64,000 nt of DNA from assembly GCA_038503065.1 (NCBI GenBank), contig JBCAMK010000015.1:186001-250000 (forward strand), given 5' to 3'. Below are positions 24,801 through 37,054 of the stretch, one piece after another. The stretch is from Paragyromitra xinjiangensis. Taxonomy: Eukaryota > Ascomycota > Pezizomycetes > Pezizales > Discinaceae. Made by a program: the position numbers and the translations under genes. Position 1 is the stretch's first letter. Each line of letters starts with the position of its first letter. The notes beneath the pieces were generated by a model. It saw only the letters and a program-made list of their open reading frames with translations, did not search any database and had not been told where the DNA came from.

Positions 24801-27100
24801 GCACAGCTTTTCGAGGGGGGTTTCTGATACGACAGCAATACCCCAGTCAAAGATTTTGTCCATGCCTCCCACAATACGGGAGGAGGCAATGGAATTTTCC
24901 GCCGCAGCGTCTGACGGGTCCTTAACCTCAAAACATTCTGTTTCGCGTGCAATCCACCAGTCATACAGACACCGAGCATATGCGCAACCTATGTCGGTAC
25001 CTCCAAATCTCAAAAAGCGCAATGTTCTGTTTTGAGGTTCTAGGTCTTCCCGTGGCCTTCCGCCCCTTTGACCTCTGTCTTGAGACAAAAAAAGCTTCCT
25101 TTCCTGTTCGTGAAAATCGAGCATGGATAGGGAATATGCGGCTTCAACCTCAGAGCGATTGATTCGCCATTTTCCCCATGGCTCACCAAACTCTTTCGGT
25201 TTGCGCCTTGTCATCTTAAGCACAATGTTTTCAAATCCGGCAAGTCCCTCGCAGTTCGTTCGAGTCTGAACCGTCAAGGGCCATTTGAATTCTGCAAGGT
25301 CTAGGTGACGTTGTACATGAGTAAATTCGTTTGAAGGATTGCAGATGAGTTCCATAGCTTGCTCAATGGCGTCGCACAGAGCTGAAGCTTCCCGTTGGAA
25401 GTGACAAGTCCAGCTAGATATATGCTTTAGCCTTCCGCGCGTGTCGACTAGTTCTTTGCCAAGTCCTTCGCCTGGTATATTCAAGTTTTCATAAAAGTTA
25501 TCGATGTCGACACTCCGTTCGACTCTTCCAGATGGAATACAGAAGCGTTCGCATTTGGCAATTTCACGAGCCATACAGTCAAGCTCAAAGCTGAAACAAA
25601 TGACTTGTCAGAAAATGGAGCTAGGAACGAGGAACGGACTGAATTGTACTTTTTTATGAGCTTCTTGGCCCGGGGATTTTTGGTTAAATGGCGACGTATA
25701 ATTGCTCTCATGATAGACATGAGGCCAGTTGCTATAAGCTGGGCGATTGTAGCAGACCAGTGCATTCCTAAATCTATGTCAGTTTGGTGAAATGGAATAG
25801 GTGACACCAAGCCTGACGATATCTGAGGGAAGAAATTAATCCTAACACACCTCTAAGGCCCATGAACTGCGAGATAAATCCGACAAGACTAATGCTTGTC
25901 CCTATCAAAACCAATGTACCGAATCCTCGGAGGTTCTTCCTAACTCTCGAAGTCATGATATCCTGCTTATCGTCCAAGCAAAAAAGTGCATATGAGTCGA
26001 AATCCTGGTCACTCACGACCTGACCTTTCTGTAACCATGCAAACTTTATTTTCTGATCTCCTTCCCTAGCCTTCCATTTCTCCTCAACTGTCGAAGCCTC
26101 GACAACGTGCGAGCATATCAGCATACCTAACGCAACTGCAACGGATCCCACGGCGGTCATGGGGAATGCATATCCAGCGGGCTGGCGACCATTCTTCTTG
26201 AAATTATATCGCCAAGGATCGTAAAGTGTAATTAAACCATCATAGACAATGACAGCAGTTTGAACTGCGATCCCGAGAACAGCGACGCACCATAGTTCAG
26301 CCTGGCTTGCTGATTCCCCTCGCGCGTTAAGTGAGATATTTGGTGCACAGGGGCTTGGAACCAACTCCTCCAAATCCATTAGATCTTCATGATCGAAGGG
26401 CTGCTGCCCGGGACTTGTGTTTGTTAATTCGTATTCATTATTATCACCAATACCCCAATTCCGGCGTTTTCGCTCCTTCTCGTACAAGGGGTTGTCCTCG
26501 GAGGGATAGGACTTGCTTTCTTCGAAAGAGTATACCTCAGGGGCTTCTGGAGGGTTATGGGGTTCGGGCGAGGGTTTCTTTTCTAAGTATACTAACTCGA
26601 CAATCTCGGGGGATCCCAGAACTCGCACAATGGCTTGGCCATTCCATAGTTCGCAGACACTTGGGGAGGTTGACGACATGAGTTCAAGCTCTGCAGATCC
26701 TTGACTTTCTTTTGCTCTGCCGATTATCGCTCTCAACCAAGCTTCGTACCGGTCAGCTTTGCGTATCTCCAATATATCAAAAGAGGGACGAACTTGGGCC
26801 GCCCACTCGTATCGCTGCTACAATAGCAGTGATGATCCCTAAGACTAATCTTAGCCTCCGAATAGTGCGTCATAATAGGGGATAAGATCTACCTAACGGT
26901 GCCATAGCAAAAATTATGTTATCGGCCCATCCCATAGACTGACTGAGAAACTGGTTTGCAACTTGTTCACCAAAGAGAGTGAGTAACGGTGCTAGGTCGC
27001 TGAACAAATTATTGGAGAAATCATCGCCGCTGTCTGCTACCACTGTTGGTACCATACAGATAGGTAGAAGAAACACGACCCAAAATAAAAACCGAGACAT
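21810..27100 (-). CDS. Multi-membrane ankyrin-repeat protein
   Basis: Five exons, 27100-26893, 26838-26794, 26741-25851, 25767-25650 and 25590-21810, join in frame to about 1680 aa. The 45-nt second exon (encoding IITAIVAAIRVGGP) is flanked by introns of 54 and 52 nt and is easy to miss. The N-terminus has a signal or anchor helix (FLFWVVFLLPICMVPTVVA). The sequence DSGDDFSNNLFSDLAPLL then leads to several membrane helices (LWCVAVLGIAVQTAVIVYDG, FPMTAVGSVAVALGMLI, GTLVLIGTSISLVGFIS). HWSATIAQLIATGLM and FELDCMA join across the last two introns. The C-terminal half holds a long ankyrin array (units such as GETPLHFAARSGNL, GHTPLAYAAACGNL, GWTALQIAVQAGHL). An acidic, low-complexity tail follows. 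The layout matches a widespread, uncharacterised Pezizomycotina family. Function unknown. Confidence 0.85.
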
Positions 27101-27551
27101 CTCGTCAACGTGCTGCTTTATTAGTGTCTTGAGCTCGCAGTGAAGCACGAAAAGTTCGTAGATTCTGTGGACATGATGGCTTGATTATATGCCCTGGCAG
27201 CCTTGGGTCTAGATCCCTGTAGATTTGGTGAGCTGAATGGGCGAAGCCCGCAGGTTTGAGTAGAAGATAGACAGAGGCTGAGAGTTTTGTGCGACGAAGG
27301 CTTAAAACCCAAGACCCGTCCAGACGGGCGCCAGAATCTAAGTCTCGCTTTGACCAGTTAAAAGCCTAGTTGCAATGATAATAGCCCTTTTTGTGGACGC
27401 CCTCTTCTTGGTTGTTTGGTACCTACTGTGCATGCGGCATGACATCAACTAATTGGGATTATCCACTTTATAGTTGTGGAACCTATCACCCTTCGAAACA
27501 TATAGCACCCCCAAATGGAACTGGTGGGTCTCAGAAAATGTATGAACTTTT

Positions 27552-27801
27552 GTTAGCCATCCCTTATGCTGGTACTTCGATGCTGCCAACATTTATCCGA
27601 GGTTTCGGAGCAGAAGGGGGTGGCTTCTCTATGGCAGGTATTATCCTTCACTTAGTTCATAGGACTACCTATGTATTTCTCAGAAATTCATATTGTAGTT
27701 CTGAGAACCCAACGACATTGATCATTGCGCACAGCCCCAAATGCTCGTCATTATTTAGCCCCCACGAAAGTTGGCAGCATTACCAGCATAAGGGATAGCT
27801 A
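27552..27801. repeat. Inverted-repeat element, about 250 bp, arms about 32-39 bp
   Basis: The left arm (27552-27590) and the reverse complement of the right arm (27770-27801) share ATCCCTTATGCTGGTA and ATGCTGCCAAC. They are separated by a small length difference. The arms face each other across about 180 bp. This looks like a small foldback or MITE-like remnant. Ends and target duplication are not clear. Confidence 0.5.
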
Positions 27802-28248
27802 CATGCGTTTGTGGCAAAGGCTTCTCCAGGGCGATAAACCCGTCAGAAAACCCATCCTAGGCCTAGGATTAGCGATGCGCATGCTTGGCGGCGAGAGGAT
27901 TGAAACTTTTTAGTGTAAAGTAGCAATAAACCTTAGCTCCCGAGATTAGTACAATAATTTCTACAAAACGAATGATAGGGCGTCACACCCAAACAAGTCT
28001 TAGCTTCTGAGAACATGCGAGAAGTGAAGGTTCTGCGGATAGCAATGAAAATGGTTACCTCTTTTTCCATAACCACACGACACAACAAGCAGGGTGTATG
28101 AGTACCTACCAACCGATCAAGAAGGTAGTGTAATATTTTGGAATACAATCCTAGGTAGTGTTGGGGGTGAAATTAGCAAAGTATATTGTCTTGGCGAGTC
28201 TTGGCGCTATTTTTCTAAACTCGTGCCAGGAACAATCTTTCGGGGGGG

Positions 28249-28620
28249 TTTTTAAAGGGGAAAACGTTCAGAATACCGTGTTTCTGGCGGGTTTGTATGC
28301 CGGATACCACAACTAACCGCGCTCCAACCATGCCCACCCACCCACCACAATACCGCAACCTCCTACTACCATAAGCTCCATTTTGAAGAGTGCACTATGT
28401 TAATTAAAGTATAAAGAAAATTCTAAATACTCCCGGATTTTCCACAAAGTTATAGCTCGAAATCTGAAGGCTGTCCTATTTAGCTGAGGGAGCTGAAAGG
28501 GGTAAGTGACTGGTGAATTTTCTATGTTTTTGGTGGGCATGGTCAGAGCATAGTTGGTTGTGGTATCCGGCATACAAACCCATTAGAAACATGGTATCCT
28601 GAACGTTTTCTCTTTTTAAA
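28249..28620. mobile_element. Foldback/MITE-like element with 78-bp inverted arms
   Basis: Positions 28261-28338 and the reverse complement of 28532-28609 align over 78 bp without gaps, at 67 identical positions. The 11 differences are all transitions. Outside the aligned block, T-run/AAAGG sequence continues the similarity with one small indel to about 28249 and 28620. The 193-bp centre carries no coding sequence. The shape fits a non-autonomous inverted-repeat transposon. The transition-only divergence suggests C-to-T decay such as repeat-induced point mutation. No target-site duplication was certain. Confidence 0.65.
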
Positions 28621-30356
28621 GGGCATGCTGGCGGATACCCAAGAAGCTTGATAAATGTCCTAGCCTATGCCTCCCGTTATTTTAGAGAAATACGGTAATT
28701 TTTTCGATGAGTTTTGATGGTTATATCGCCTATTTCTCGACCTCAAAGATTGATGCTCCATCCCGCTGCTAAACACAGATTTTCCAATCATTAGTAGAAA
28801 AATCTACATGCCTCAAAATAAAAAAATAAAAAAACCAAGACCGGCCGTCTTAACCATAGGGCTCAAAACTACATATTTTGACCTCACTTTTGCTTGCTCA
28901 ATATGGTCCTTTTTATTGGGTACATATAAAGGGGTAGCCTCGTAGTCGGGTGATTCGGCAGCCTGCTTGTTGTAATATAAAGATTGGAATGTTAGGTGAT
29001 GAGCCGGTAGCTGTGAGACTAGGGTAGCTGCCGATCGAAGGTAAGGAAGGAGCAACGTTATGTATGGTAGCTGAATGTAGAGGTTTAGAAGCTGCCGAGG
29101 CTAATCTGTTGTTTGGAGATAGCGGATGGCTGTGTGATTGTGCTGGGTGATGTGTGAAGTTCTGTTAATGTATAACAGATACCCTATACTTTTAATAAAA
29201 GTTTTCTAGATGCGAAGCTTAAGTTTGCTACTTTACCTCTCAAAAGAGGAGGTGAAGATATTTCAATCTTCCTTTGCCCCCCACAATTCGCCACGACAGC
29301 TACCGCCTTGATGCATTGATGCTATTCAGTGCTTCTCTACTTGGCACTTTGCGTTTAGTAGATTAGCTTTCATTTTCCTGATAGGCGCTCGATCACCTAT
29401 CCCGAGAATGTAGCCATTCTATCCCTCGCCCCCTAATTTTTTGCTTCTTTTGGTAGTTCAGCAATATATGTTTCTTACAGGTACTGACTGAGATCGGATT
29501 CGATGATGAGGGAAGAGTTTCTCGAGGGTTGGTTCGTCTAGGAGATGTTAGGGCGTTGGAGAGCTCTTGGAGTATAATACTGTAAGCATGAGGTTAGTGA
29601 GCGTGAGGTTAGAGAGGTGTAACAACTATGAGGTGCTGAAAGCAGAAGGGGTGTCGGATAAATATCATCTTAGAAGCTTCATTCGGGAACGTTGGTAACG
29701 TTTAATCATAGCACAGGGTATGGTGTTTACAACACCAGCCGTTAAACATTCAGGAACACACTGTTGCGGACTCTAAGAGATATGGAAGAGGGAGCTACAT
29801 GTATAGATAATGAGGTCTACGAGGTGGGGTTTCATAGTCTTGACATCAGGTCAACCAAGCCTTTTTAATCGTTTCGGCTGCAGCCCTGTCATTGTTTCAC
29901 GAATCGCGACTCATGACTACTATAGGTCCTCACATGACAACGCGCCTTTATATCACTCAGTGCGTCTCCCTGGCCCACCACCCGATGCTTTAGGTGGGGC
30001 CTCAGGCTAGTAAGGGATTTTTATCGGTGTATGAGTCTGAGCTATTTTTTGCCTTTATTATGTCTAATTAACTCACATCTCTACCTCCTCTCGATATCCA
30101 AGATCCGACCTGCAGGCCATTATACCTTCATTATCGTCTCCCCTAATTTTTCCCTCCTTTATCCACAATACCCAATCAATCGGCCCAACCTTTTATCCAT
30201 CTTGTTTTTACTGTTATACCCTACCCAGTAATACGCAGTATCAAAGTGGATCGTCACCCAAATAATCCTCAAACTTTGCCCTTTCATTTCTTCAGATCCT
30301 CTTCCATCTCTCGGATTATCTATCTTTTTACGACTTCAAGTTAACCCTCCCTCAAA

Positions 30357-32778
30357 ATGCCCTCTCTTCCAACCACTCCAATTGCTGCTGACCTCTCACT
30401 CACTCTAACACCTCCTCCTTCTCGGTCTGCTCAAACCAGTCCTCCTTTATCTCCCAACCTTCAAGCTATTGTGGTGACTAGGGAAGAACGAGTCTCCGTT
30501 CCTCGTCAGATCCCTTTTCCAGATTCGCTCATTGCAGCAAATACTTCTTCTCCTTCCCCTTCCCCTTCCAATGTTCTCTCTCAAATGCGTTTTTCATATA
30601 CATCACCTCGGCTCACCTCTCCTTTCTCTACTCCTGGAGGTCGTGGCCGATCTCGCTCTCAATCTAGTTCTAATTCTCGTTCTTCTCGGAAATCTCCTGG
30701 TTCAGATCGTTTCTCTGACCGGTTCATTCCAAGCCGAGCAAATGTTCAAAGCTTTCGCATGAATTGTCCAACGCACCTCTTATCCAGCGAGGAGAAACTC
30801 TTTCGCCGAAGTGTTAGTGGCTCTAGTAGAGGGCGTAGTGCGTCGCCTGATAGTGGTGATACTCCTACTGCAGTGAATCCGAGGAATAATATCGGAACCC
30901 CAGGAGCTTTCCGAGGAGCTGGTATTAACAGACGTATCAGTGCTGGCGCCGTGGGTGTATTTGGTATTGGGATTGGTGCAGCGGCTAGGAGAGAGGAGCC
31001 AAGACCAAGAGGAAGAGAAGTGCATATCAATGTATTTGGTGATAAGACTACCCCGGAAGCCGAATTAGAGAAACATGAGAAGCTTTTGTCAGCTGCACTT
31101 GGCGTGGATAGAAGTGCTAGAGTGCTTAGCTTCACTCGAGAAAATGAGCCAAAAAGAGATGGACCGCCAAGGAAGGGCGGAGTTATGGGGAGTACACGGA
31201 TTGAAAATGTGGGCGATATGCTGTGGGAAGATGTTTTGGAGGCAGGAAGTCGTAAGCTTCACTCTCTTCGGTTATTTTCTCCTCCCGTTTATCTAAGATT
31301 CCACAGGCGATTCCACACCGCAAAACTCCCCAAGCCGCAAGCCCCAAAGGCGGGCTGTGCCTACTACTCCGTTCAGGGTCCTTGATGCCCCAGGCCTCCG
31401 TGATGATTACTATTGCTCCCTTATTGCTTACTCGCCACACACACATTCGCTTGCTGTTGGTCTTCATAGTGATGTATACAACTGGACTGAAGCTGGAGGT
31501 GCTCGTCCCTTTGAACCATGGTCAACTTCTCATGTGACTTCTCTTGCCTTCTCTTGCTTGTCTGGCGGAAACAATATTCTTGCCATCGGCAGGATTGATG
31601 GCTCTCTCAGTCTCTGGAACCCTATTGAACAAACCCCAAGGATTGAGCGACCCCATAATGCTGGCGTCGCTTGTCTCGCCTGGAAACCTGTGACTTCCAA
31701 CCGTTCGTCGTCTCGCGTTACAATCTATTCTGGAAGAGATCGTCCGCGCCCTTCGTTGACTGTCGAGACAGAAGAGCTCCTAGTTGGTGACGAATTTGGA
31801 AATGTATACTACTACTCCATCGACTGGAATGGAATACGTGCGACTTCCTTAGATGCCACCATAACCCTATTGAAAAGGATTGTCGTGCACTCGCAGCAAA
31901 TCTGTGGGTTAGCTTGGAGTGGAGATGGAGAACAGTTCGCTACTGGTGGAAATGATAATGTGGCATGCCTATTTGATGCGTCAGAAGTCGTGAGTAGACG
32001 GCGCGATGTAAATGATAGAGGAGAGGATAGTGCCCTCGAAGGTGGAGAGAAACATCGTTGGCTCCATGGAGCTGCTGTGAAAGCAATTGCATTTTGTCCT
32101 TGGCAGAAGAGCTTAGTTGCTACTGGTATGTTCCTAAAAGTTTTGTGACAGGATTCTGATCATTGACACTTGTGGAAACCTATAGGCGGCGGCTCTAATG
32201 ACCGCTGTATTCATTTCTTCCACACATTTTCGGGCGCAACTCTTGCAACTATTAACGTTTCTGCCCAAGTTACCTCCCTTCTATGGTCTACGAGTCACCG
32301 CGAAATTGCAGCGACGTTTGGTTATGCTAACCCTGATCACCCAGTCCGAATCGCAGTTTTTAGTTGGCCAGAATGTAAACAGGTTGTGCAGATTCCTTGG
32401 CAAGAAGACATGAGGGCTCTGTATGCGGTCGCATACCCTGGCGGCCCCAATGATCCTCTCACTGGCGTTCCTGGTATTTCTCCCTCAGCCAGCAATAGAA
32501 GAGCCGGAGAGGGCAACGATGATGGCAATACCATGAGGGACGACTTTGGTATTGATAGAGTCGGTGGCGGTTCTGGACTGAGATGGACTGGAAAGAGTGG
32601 AAAGCCAAAGAGTGAGGGATGTATTGTCGTTGCTGCCAGCGATGAAACAGTGAGGTTTCATGAGGTTTGGAGTGAGACTAGGAGAGGCGTGTTAGGGTGG
32701 AGAGGGGTACTTGGGGGGAGCGATATTCTAGAGGGTTTAGAAGGTATCGAAAAGGACGGCGGAGAAATGATTCGGTAG
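30357..32778 (+). CDS. AMA1: Meiotic APC/C activator, Cdc20/Cdh1 family (Ama1/Mfr1-like)
   Basis: Three exons, 30357-31251, 31307-32125 and 32186-32778, give about 768 aa. Introns have donors GTAAGC and GTATGT and acceptors ACAG and ATAG. The N-terminal part is Ser/Pro-rich, with a C-box DRFIPSR at about residues 121-127, followed by VQSFRMN and HLLSSEEKLFRR. After PTTPFRVLDAPGLRDDYY comes a WD40 propeller (LAVGLHSDVYNW, ILAIGRIDGSLSLW, EQFATGGNDNVACLF). The last two residues are Ile-Arg, the IR tail that binds the APC/C TPR subunits. Cdc20-family activators bring substrates to the anaphase-promoting complex. The DAPGLRDDYYCSL block and overall layout resemble the meiosis-specific Ama1/Mfr1 branch more than general Cdc20 or Cdh1. 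The branch assignment is the less certain part. Confidence 0.88.
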
Positions 32779-35700
32779 GCTACCTCAACATTTGGGCAGC
32801 TTCTTGATGGGATGGCTTTGACTAGCTCTGTGTGAGGAGTTAATGGTATAGATGCGATCGCAATGGGATTTTAGATTGTAAGCTTTCCTTTGGCGGGTTA
32901 GTAAGAGTTCCTTTGGCTAGAGAGATGATGCATATTGGGGAATGGCTCACGAGTTTGTACAATTGCGGTTTTGCGTTTTATATGATACCTTCTCGCTTGA
33001 TATTTAAAAGTTCTTATCGTATTCAAATGGAAAATAAGTGCTGATCCTGCGGTATATCCGATGTGAAAAGCATCTCTGCTTTAGTGGGCTTCGCTGCATG
33101 CTTATTTCTGTTGCTTTTAGCTGTAAACATTCCCTAGTGACTTTCTATGAGAAGAATAGCTGGGATAGGCCGTTATATATGAAGCTAAGAAATAGAATGT
33201 TCAGGACAAGGCAACCCGCCAACAGCGTCTTGACGACACCTGCTGTTTCCATCCTCTCTTCTCACAAACATCCTATCCTCAACAAAGCCCAACAACCACT
33301 GAAGTACATCAGTGCTAGTTGAAATTTATCGAATAAACGATAGCCACAAGCACTAGCCGGTGGTTGATATTAACCAGATGCTGGTTGGCTGCATAAACTT
33401 TGATTGCTAACGAGCTGGCCAAAGTAACACACGTTTCATTCATTTCATCAAAGCTCTCCCTCCAACATTCCGACTTCAAATATTAGGTGTACTATCATAT
33501 AACCGGGCAAAAACATATATACATTCCATACCTCGCTTTAGCTTCAGATAGTTCGACAAACATACATGTACTTATCATCTGACGACACTAGTCATAATCT
33601 GGACACCTACCATAGCATTCATATTAGTAAGTTTTTCCGTCCTCTCCTGGGTGTTTGTGCTGATACTGCTTGAAGAAGCTTCTGAACCTCGATACACTAC
33701 TACTTGCAAGCCCAGTGTTTGCAGATCCGGTATTGAGTCGCGAGAAATGCCCCGACTTCATGGTCGAGTAAGCGCAAAATGTGTCCTCACGGCTAAGAGA
33801 TAACCAAGGTTCAAGGGTTATTGGTAAAGTTCCAAGAGGACATCCCAAACCCATTATAGGGTTAAATTCGAGGAAAGCAACATGGATTGTAGTTACCCGT
33901 TAGTGAACGAGCGGTCACTGAAGGTGTGTTCTAGATGGTGTTGATGTGATACATGCTATACTGAAGAAATAGCGTTGCTTGAGAGATATATTTTGGTAGG
34001 GCATGCTGGACGGCATATGCATTGAAGATGGGTTTCTTTTGCAAGTCTGGTGGCTCTAGGCTTATGAGCTGTGCTGATAGGTTTGAAAGTTGTGGGTTTG
34101 GGTCACAACATCCCATGCAAAGGGTATTTTGAGTTGTGGATTTCATTCATCGGGATTGTGATAGTGGGTTGGTACGGGTTCGAAGTGTGTGGCTGAAAGG
34201 TATGGTGATAATTATCCAAGAGTCAAGGGGTGTCGAGATTCCTAACTATCAAAAAAAAGACTAGGTGATCGTGTTACATGGAGTGATTATGCTGATGCTT
34301 TCACAGACTAAATAGCAAGTTATCGGTATAGGAGAAACGCCTGGAGACTCATTCATGCGGGGAAACTGGAGCCAATATTGTCTGCGATGATGAGCACGTT
34401 ACTGCCTCCATCTGATGCCTCCATTTGAAACGATAAACAGATATCGAGGTCGTTTTACCGGTTCAAGCTGAAGAATAACTGTTTCATTGAGGACACAGGA
34501 TCTGCTTTATGGATACTGAGAAAACGGAGCCGGGGCCACGACATGAGCTATCGGTTGTTCAGGCCGGCTAGTACATTAGGCATGAATCAATCACCGAAAA
34601 GCTGGGGAAAGGATCACACAAGATTTTCATGGACAGCCTAGAATGGTGTCTTAGCTGACACATTGAGTTCCGAAGTGAAGCACTTTAGAACATGAGAGCA
34701 TTCAGGAAACTGGACCATGAATACTGCGGTTGGCGACTATCTAGATACTCAAACCTTCTCGTCAAACCTCACGCAAAACAACTACATATTCAACACCAAA
34801 GACTAGTCTCCACATTCACACCATACCTAGACGACTGCTAGAGCTGCTACCTTAGTTATAACGATCTTCTTACGAAGATGTTTCATTGCGCACAAAAAGC
34901 AAAACACAGGCTTCGCATCGACTACTTATTCTGTTAGAGTATCCGTTAGCTACCCGACTAGACCTAAGAGCCCTCATTTACCAACAAAAACGACTCAATA
35001 TGCATTAAGAAACGCGGAAAATGCACGCCGGGCCTTATTCCTTCCCAAAAGCCAAAAATCCAAGCATGGGTAACCTGAAAGCAACGATCAGAGATCCCTA
35101 CACTACCAACCATAAAACACGCCCACAGCTCCTTCAACTCATCTTGGATATCAAGCATTCCAAAGACAAGCCTCTTCTAAAGGACTCATTGAATCAGATC
35201 GGGAATTTCGGGGTAGATACCTTGACATTATCTACTCCTTCCATTTCATTTCCCACCACTTTGCAGTAATCCCCCAAACATCGACCGGGCTCGTTCGACA
35301 ATCGAAAAACACTTTCACTCTAGGAGATCAAGGAAATCTTCACCACCCTAGAGAAAACGCTAAACGAGCTACATTAGAAAACTAATTGTCTGCACTAAGC
35401 AACGGCAGGCTTATCGAAAGCCTCTCATGTATAAGATTTTGTAGCTCCAGCAAACGAGTTAACAATAGGAACGCACTATTAAACGAGGTCGACTAGAAGG
35501 CGAAGCAAGTACCACTTACCGAGCTATGAGCAATCGTATCTCCAGGTACGCAGGGGTCTCTATTGCGAAGACGCAATCGGGCCATTGCGTGAAACTAGCA
35601 TCGTGGCTACATATTCAGTAGATACTACTACTTTGTGCTCATGGCGTCTTGGGTGAGCAAGGAGTTGCGATGACCCGCACTAGGTCTGAGGTTGGATTGG

Positions 35701-36016
35701 TTGGAAATTTATTCCCCGCAAGAATCGACGGGGTACTAATATTTTGGAGGGAAGATGAAGTGATATTTTATCGGTATTGGATGAGAAATGAAGGAGGTTG
35801 GCTGATAAGAGATGAGACGGGTAAATGAAACGCTCGCGTGGTATTTAGTTACGCAAAGTGAGAAAATAGATTGGCATACCTCCGGTGGTTCTTGTATAAG
35901 ATACTCTCTACCAATTAACACAGTAGAATCAGATAATATTTCAACTTTCTTTGTACAGCAAAACCAATTGTATTGAAAACAAGCCCAAACAAGCCAAAAC
36001 GCCAAAACACGCAAAC
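32779..36016. other. Convergent gene-poor region, about 3.2 kb
   Basis: This lies between the 3' ends of the AMA1-like gene (+) and ATS1 (-). Many short open frames exist, none with a recognisable domain or sensible exon chain. No tRNA is seen. Confidence 0.45.
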
Positions 36017-37054
36017 CTAAGCCTCCACCCAAACCCAGCTCGTAGCACACCCAGCCCCAACAGCTTCAATCCGTCCATTCGCAGCTGCTACTCTTACCTC
36101 CTCCGCCACCCCAATAACATCCCCACCACCCGGTTCATCCCTCCCCTTCCCACAATTTCCATGCTCCCCCCACCCCCACGCTACCAATTTCCCCCCAACA
36201 ACAGCAACACCATGCTCACTCCCCACCGCAAACCTCTCCACCCTCCCCAACCCCTTCGGAATCTGCCCCCTATCATCTCTCCCATACCCCACCAACCTCC
36301 CATCCCCAAAAAGCACATAAACCCCATTCCACGAAGCTTCCACCCCCACTACCCCGTCCAGCTCCGCCCCAACCACATCTCCAATCCCAAACCTATCCCC
36401 TCCCAATACCGCCACCCTCCTCAGTCCCTCCGCCCTCTCAACAAGAAACGTAAATTCCCGTCCACAAACCGCATACTCAACACTCCAACCCACCATAATC
36501 CTCCGTGGCCTATTCACCACCACAGCTGCCGCTCCTAGCTGTCCTTTCCGCCCTGCTCCCCACCCGTAAACATGTCCATTCGAGAGAACCGCAACCGTGT
36601 GTGCCATCCCTGAATCAACCCTCTCGATACTCGTCCCCTCTGGCGGGAAATCCGGTATGATCCCACCAGTACTATACTCCTCTAATCCTAACCCTAGCTC
36701 CCCTTTCGGTCCATGACCAACGGAATACACCCTATCCCCCGCAACCCTGACCGTGAAGTTCCACCCCGCAGAAACAAGTCTCCACCCGCCTGTATCTGGA
36801 GGGTCAGGGACACGGTGGAAGGTGGATATAGAGTCGGTGGTGGTGGGGATGCATTGAGAATGGGTGTTATCGCCTGTAGCGTACAGTTCGCCGTTCGGGA
36901 ATAACACGAGGGTGTGGTTCCCGCCGCCGACTATGCGGGTAGGTGGTATTGTGGGGAAGTTGGGGGGACAGGTGCAGGGGGTGGGGGTGGAGATGTCAGT
37001 AGTGTGGGAAAGGGAGAGCTGGCCCCGACCATTGGAGCCAAAAGAGTGGAGCAT
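36017..37054 (-). CDS. ATS1: RCC1-repeat protein, Ats1/Kti13-like
   Basis: A single exon encodes 345 aa. RCC1-type propeller units run through the whole chain: LHSFGSNGRGQL at the start, LYATGDNTHSQC, VYSVGHGPKGELGLG, VYGWGAGRKGQLG, LVGYGRDDRGQIPKG and LVAWGWGEHGNCG. The length matches yeast Ats1/Kti13 (about 330 aa). That protein forms a complex with Kti11/Dph3 and acts in tRNA wobble-uridine modification by Elongator and in diphthamide synthesis. I choose the ATG at 37054 because it starts directly on the first repeat. It lies head to head with RPS16, with 281 bp between the start codons. The small single-domain size fits Ats1 better than true RCC1, which is longer. Confidence 0.82.
   Translation of the reverse strand: MLHSFGSNGRGQLSLSHTTDISTPTPCTCPPNFPTIPPTRIVGGGNHTLVLFPNGELYATGDNTHSQCIPTTTDSISTFHRVPDPPDTGGWRLVSAGWNFTVRVAGDRVYSVGHGPKGELGLGLEEYSTGGIIPDFPPEGTSIERVDSGMAHTVAVLSNGHVYGWGAGRKGQLGAAAVVVNRPRRIMVGWSVEYAVCGREFTFLVERAEGLRRVAVLGGDRFGIGDVVGAELDGVVGVEASWNGVYVLFGDGRLVGYGRDDRGQIPKGLGRVERFAVGSEHGVAVVGGKLVAWGWGEHGNCGKGRDEPGGGDVIGVAEEVRVAAANGRIEAVGAGCATSWVWVEA

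Larger units (their letters stand above)
27101..30356. other. Gene-poor spacer with inverted-repeat elements, about 3.3 kb
   Basis: This is a divergent spacer between the ankyrin gene (-) and the AMA1-like gene (+). It contains the inverted-repeat elements at 27552-27801 and 28249-28620, described separately. The last 300 bp before 30357 are CT-rich on the plus strand, as expected for a fungal promoter and leader. Short open frames here have no family signature. Confidence 0.5.

Noticed and set aside
27391..27798. Plus-strand frame of 135 codons between the ankyrin and AMA1-like genes
   Set aside because: It starts at a non-ATG codon and spans the inverted-repeat element at 27552-27801; no family signature.
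35951..36538. Plus-strand frame of 195 codons, very Pro/His/Asn-rich
   Set aside because: Antisense to the ATS1/KTI13 coding exon.
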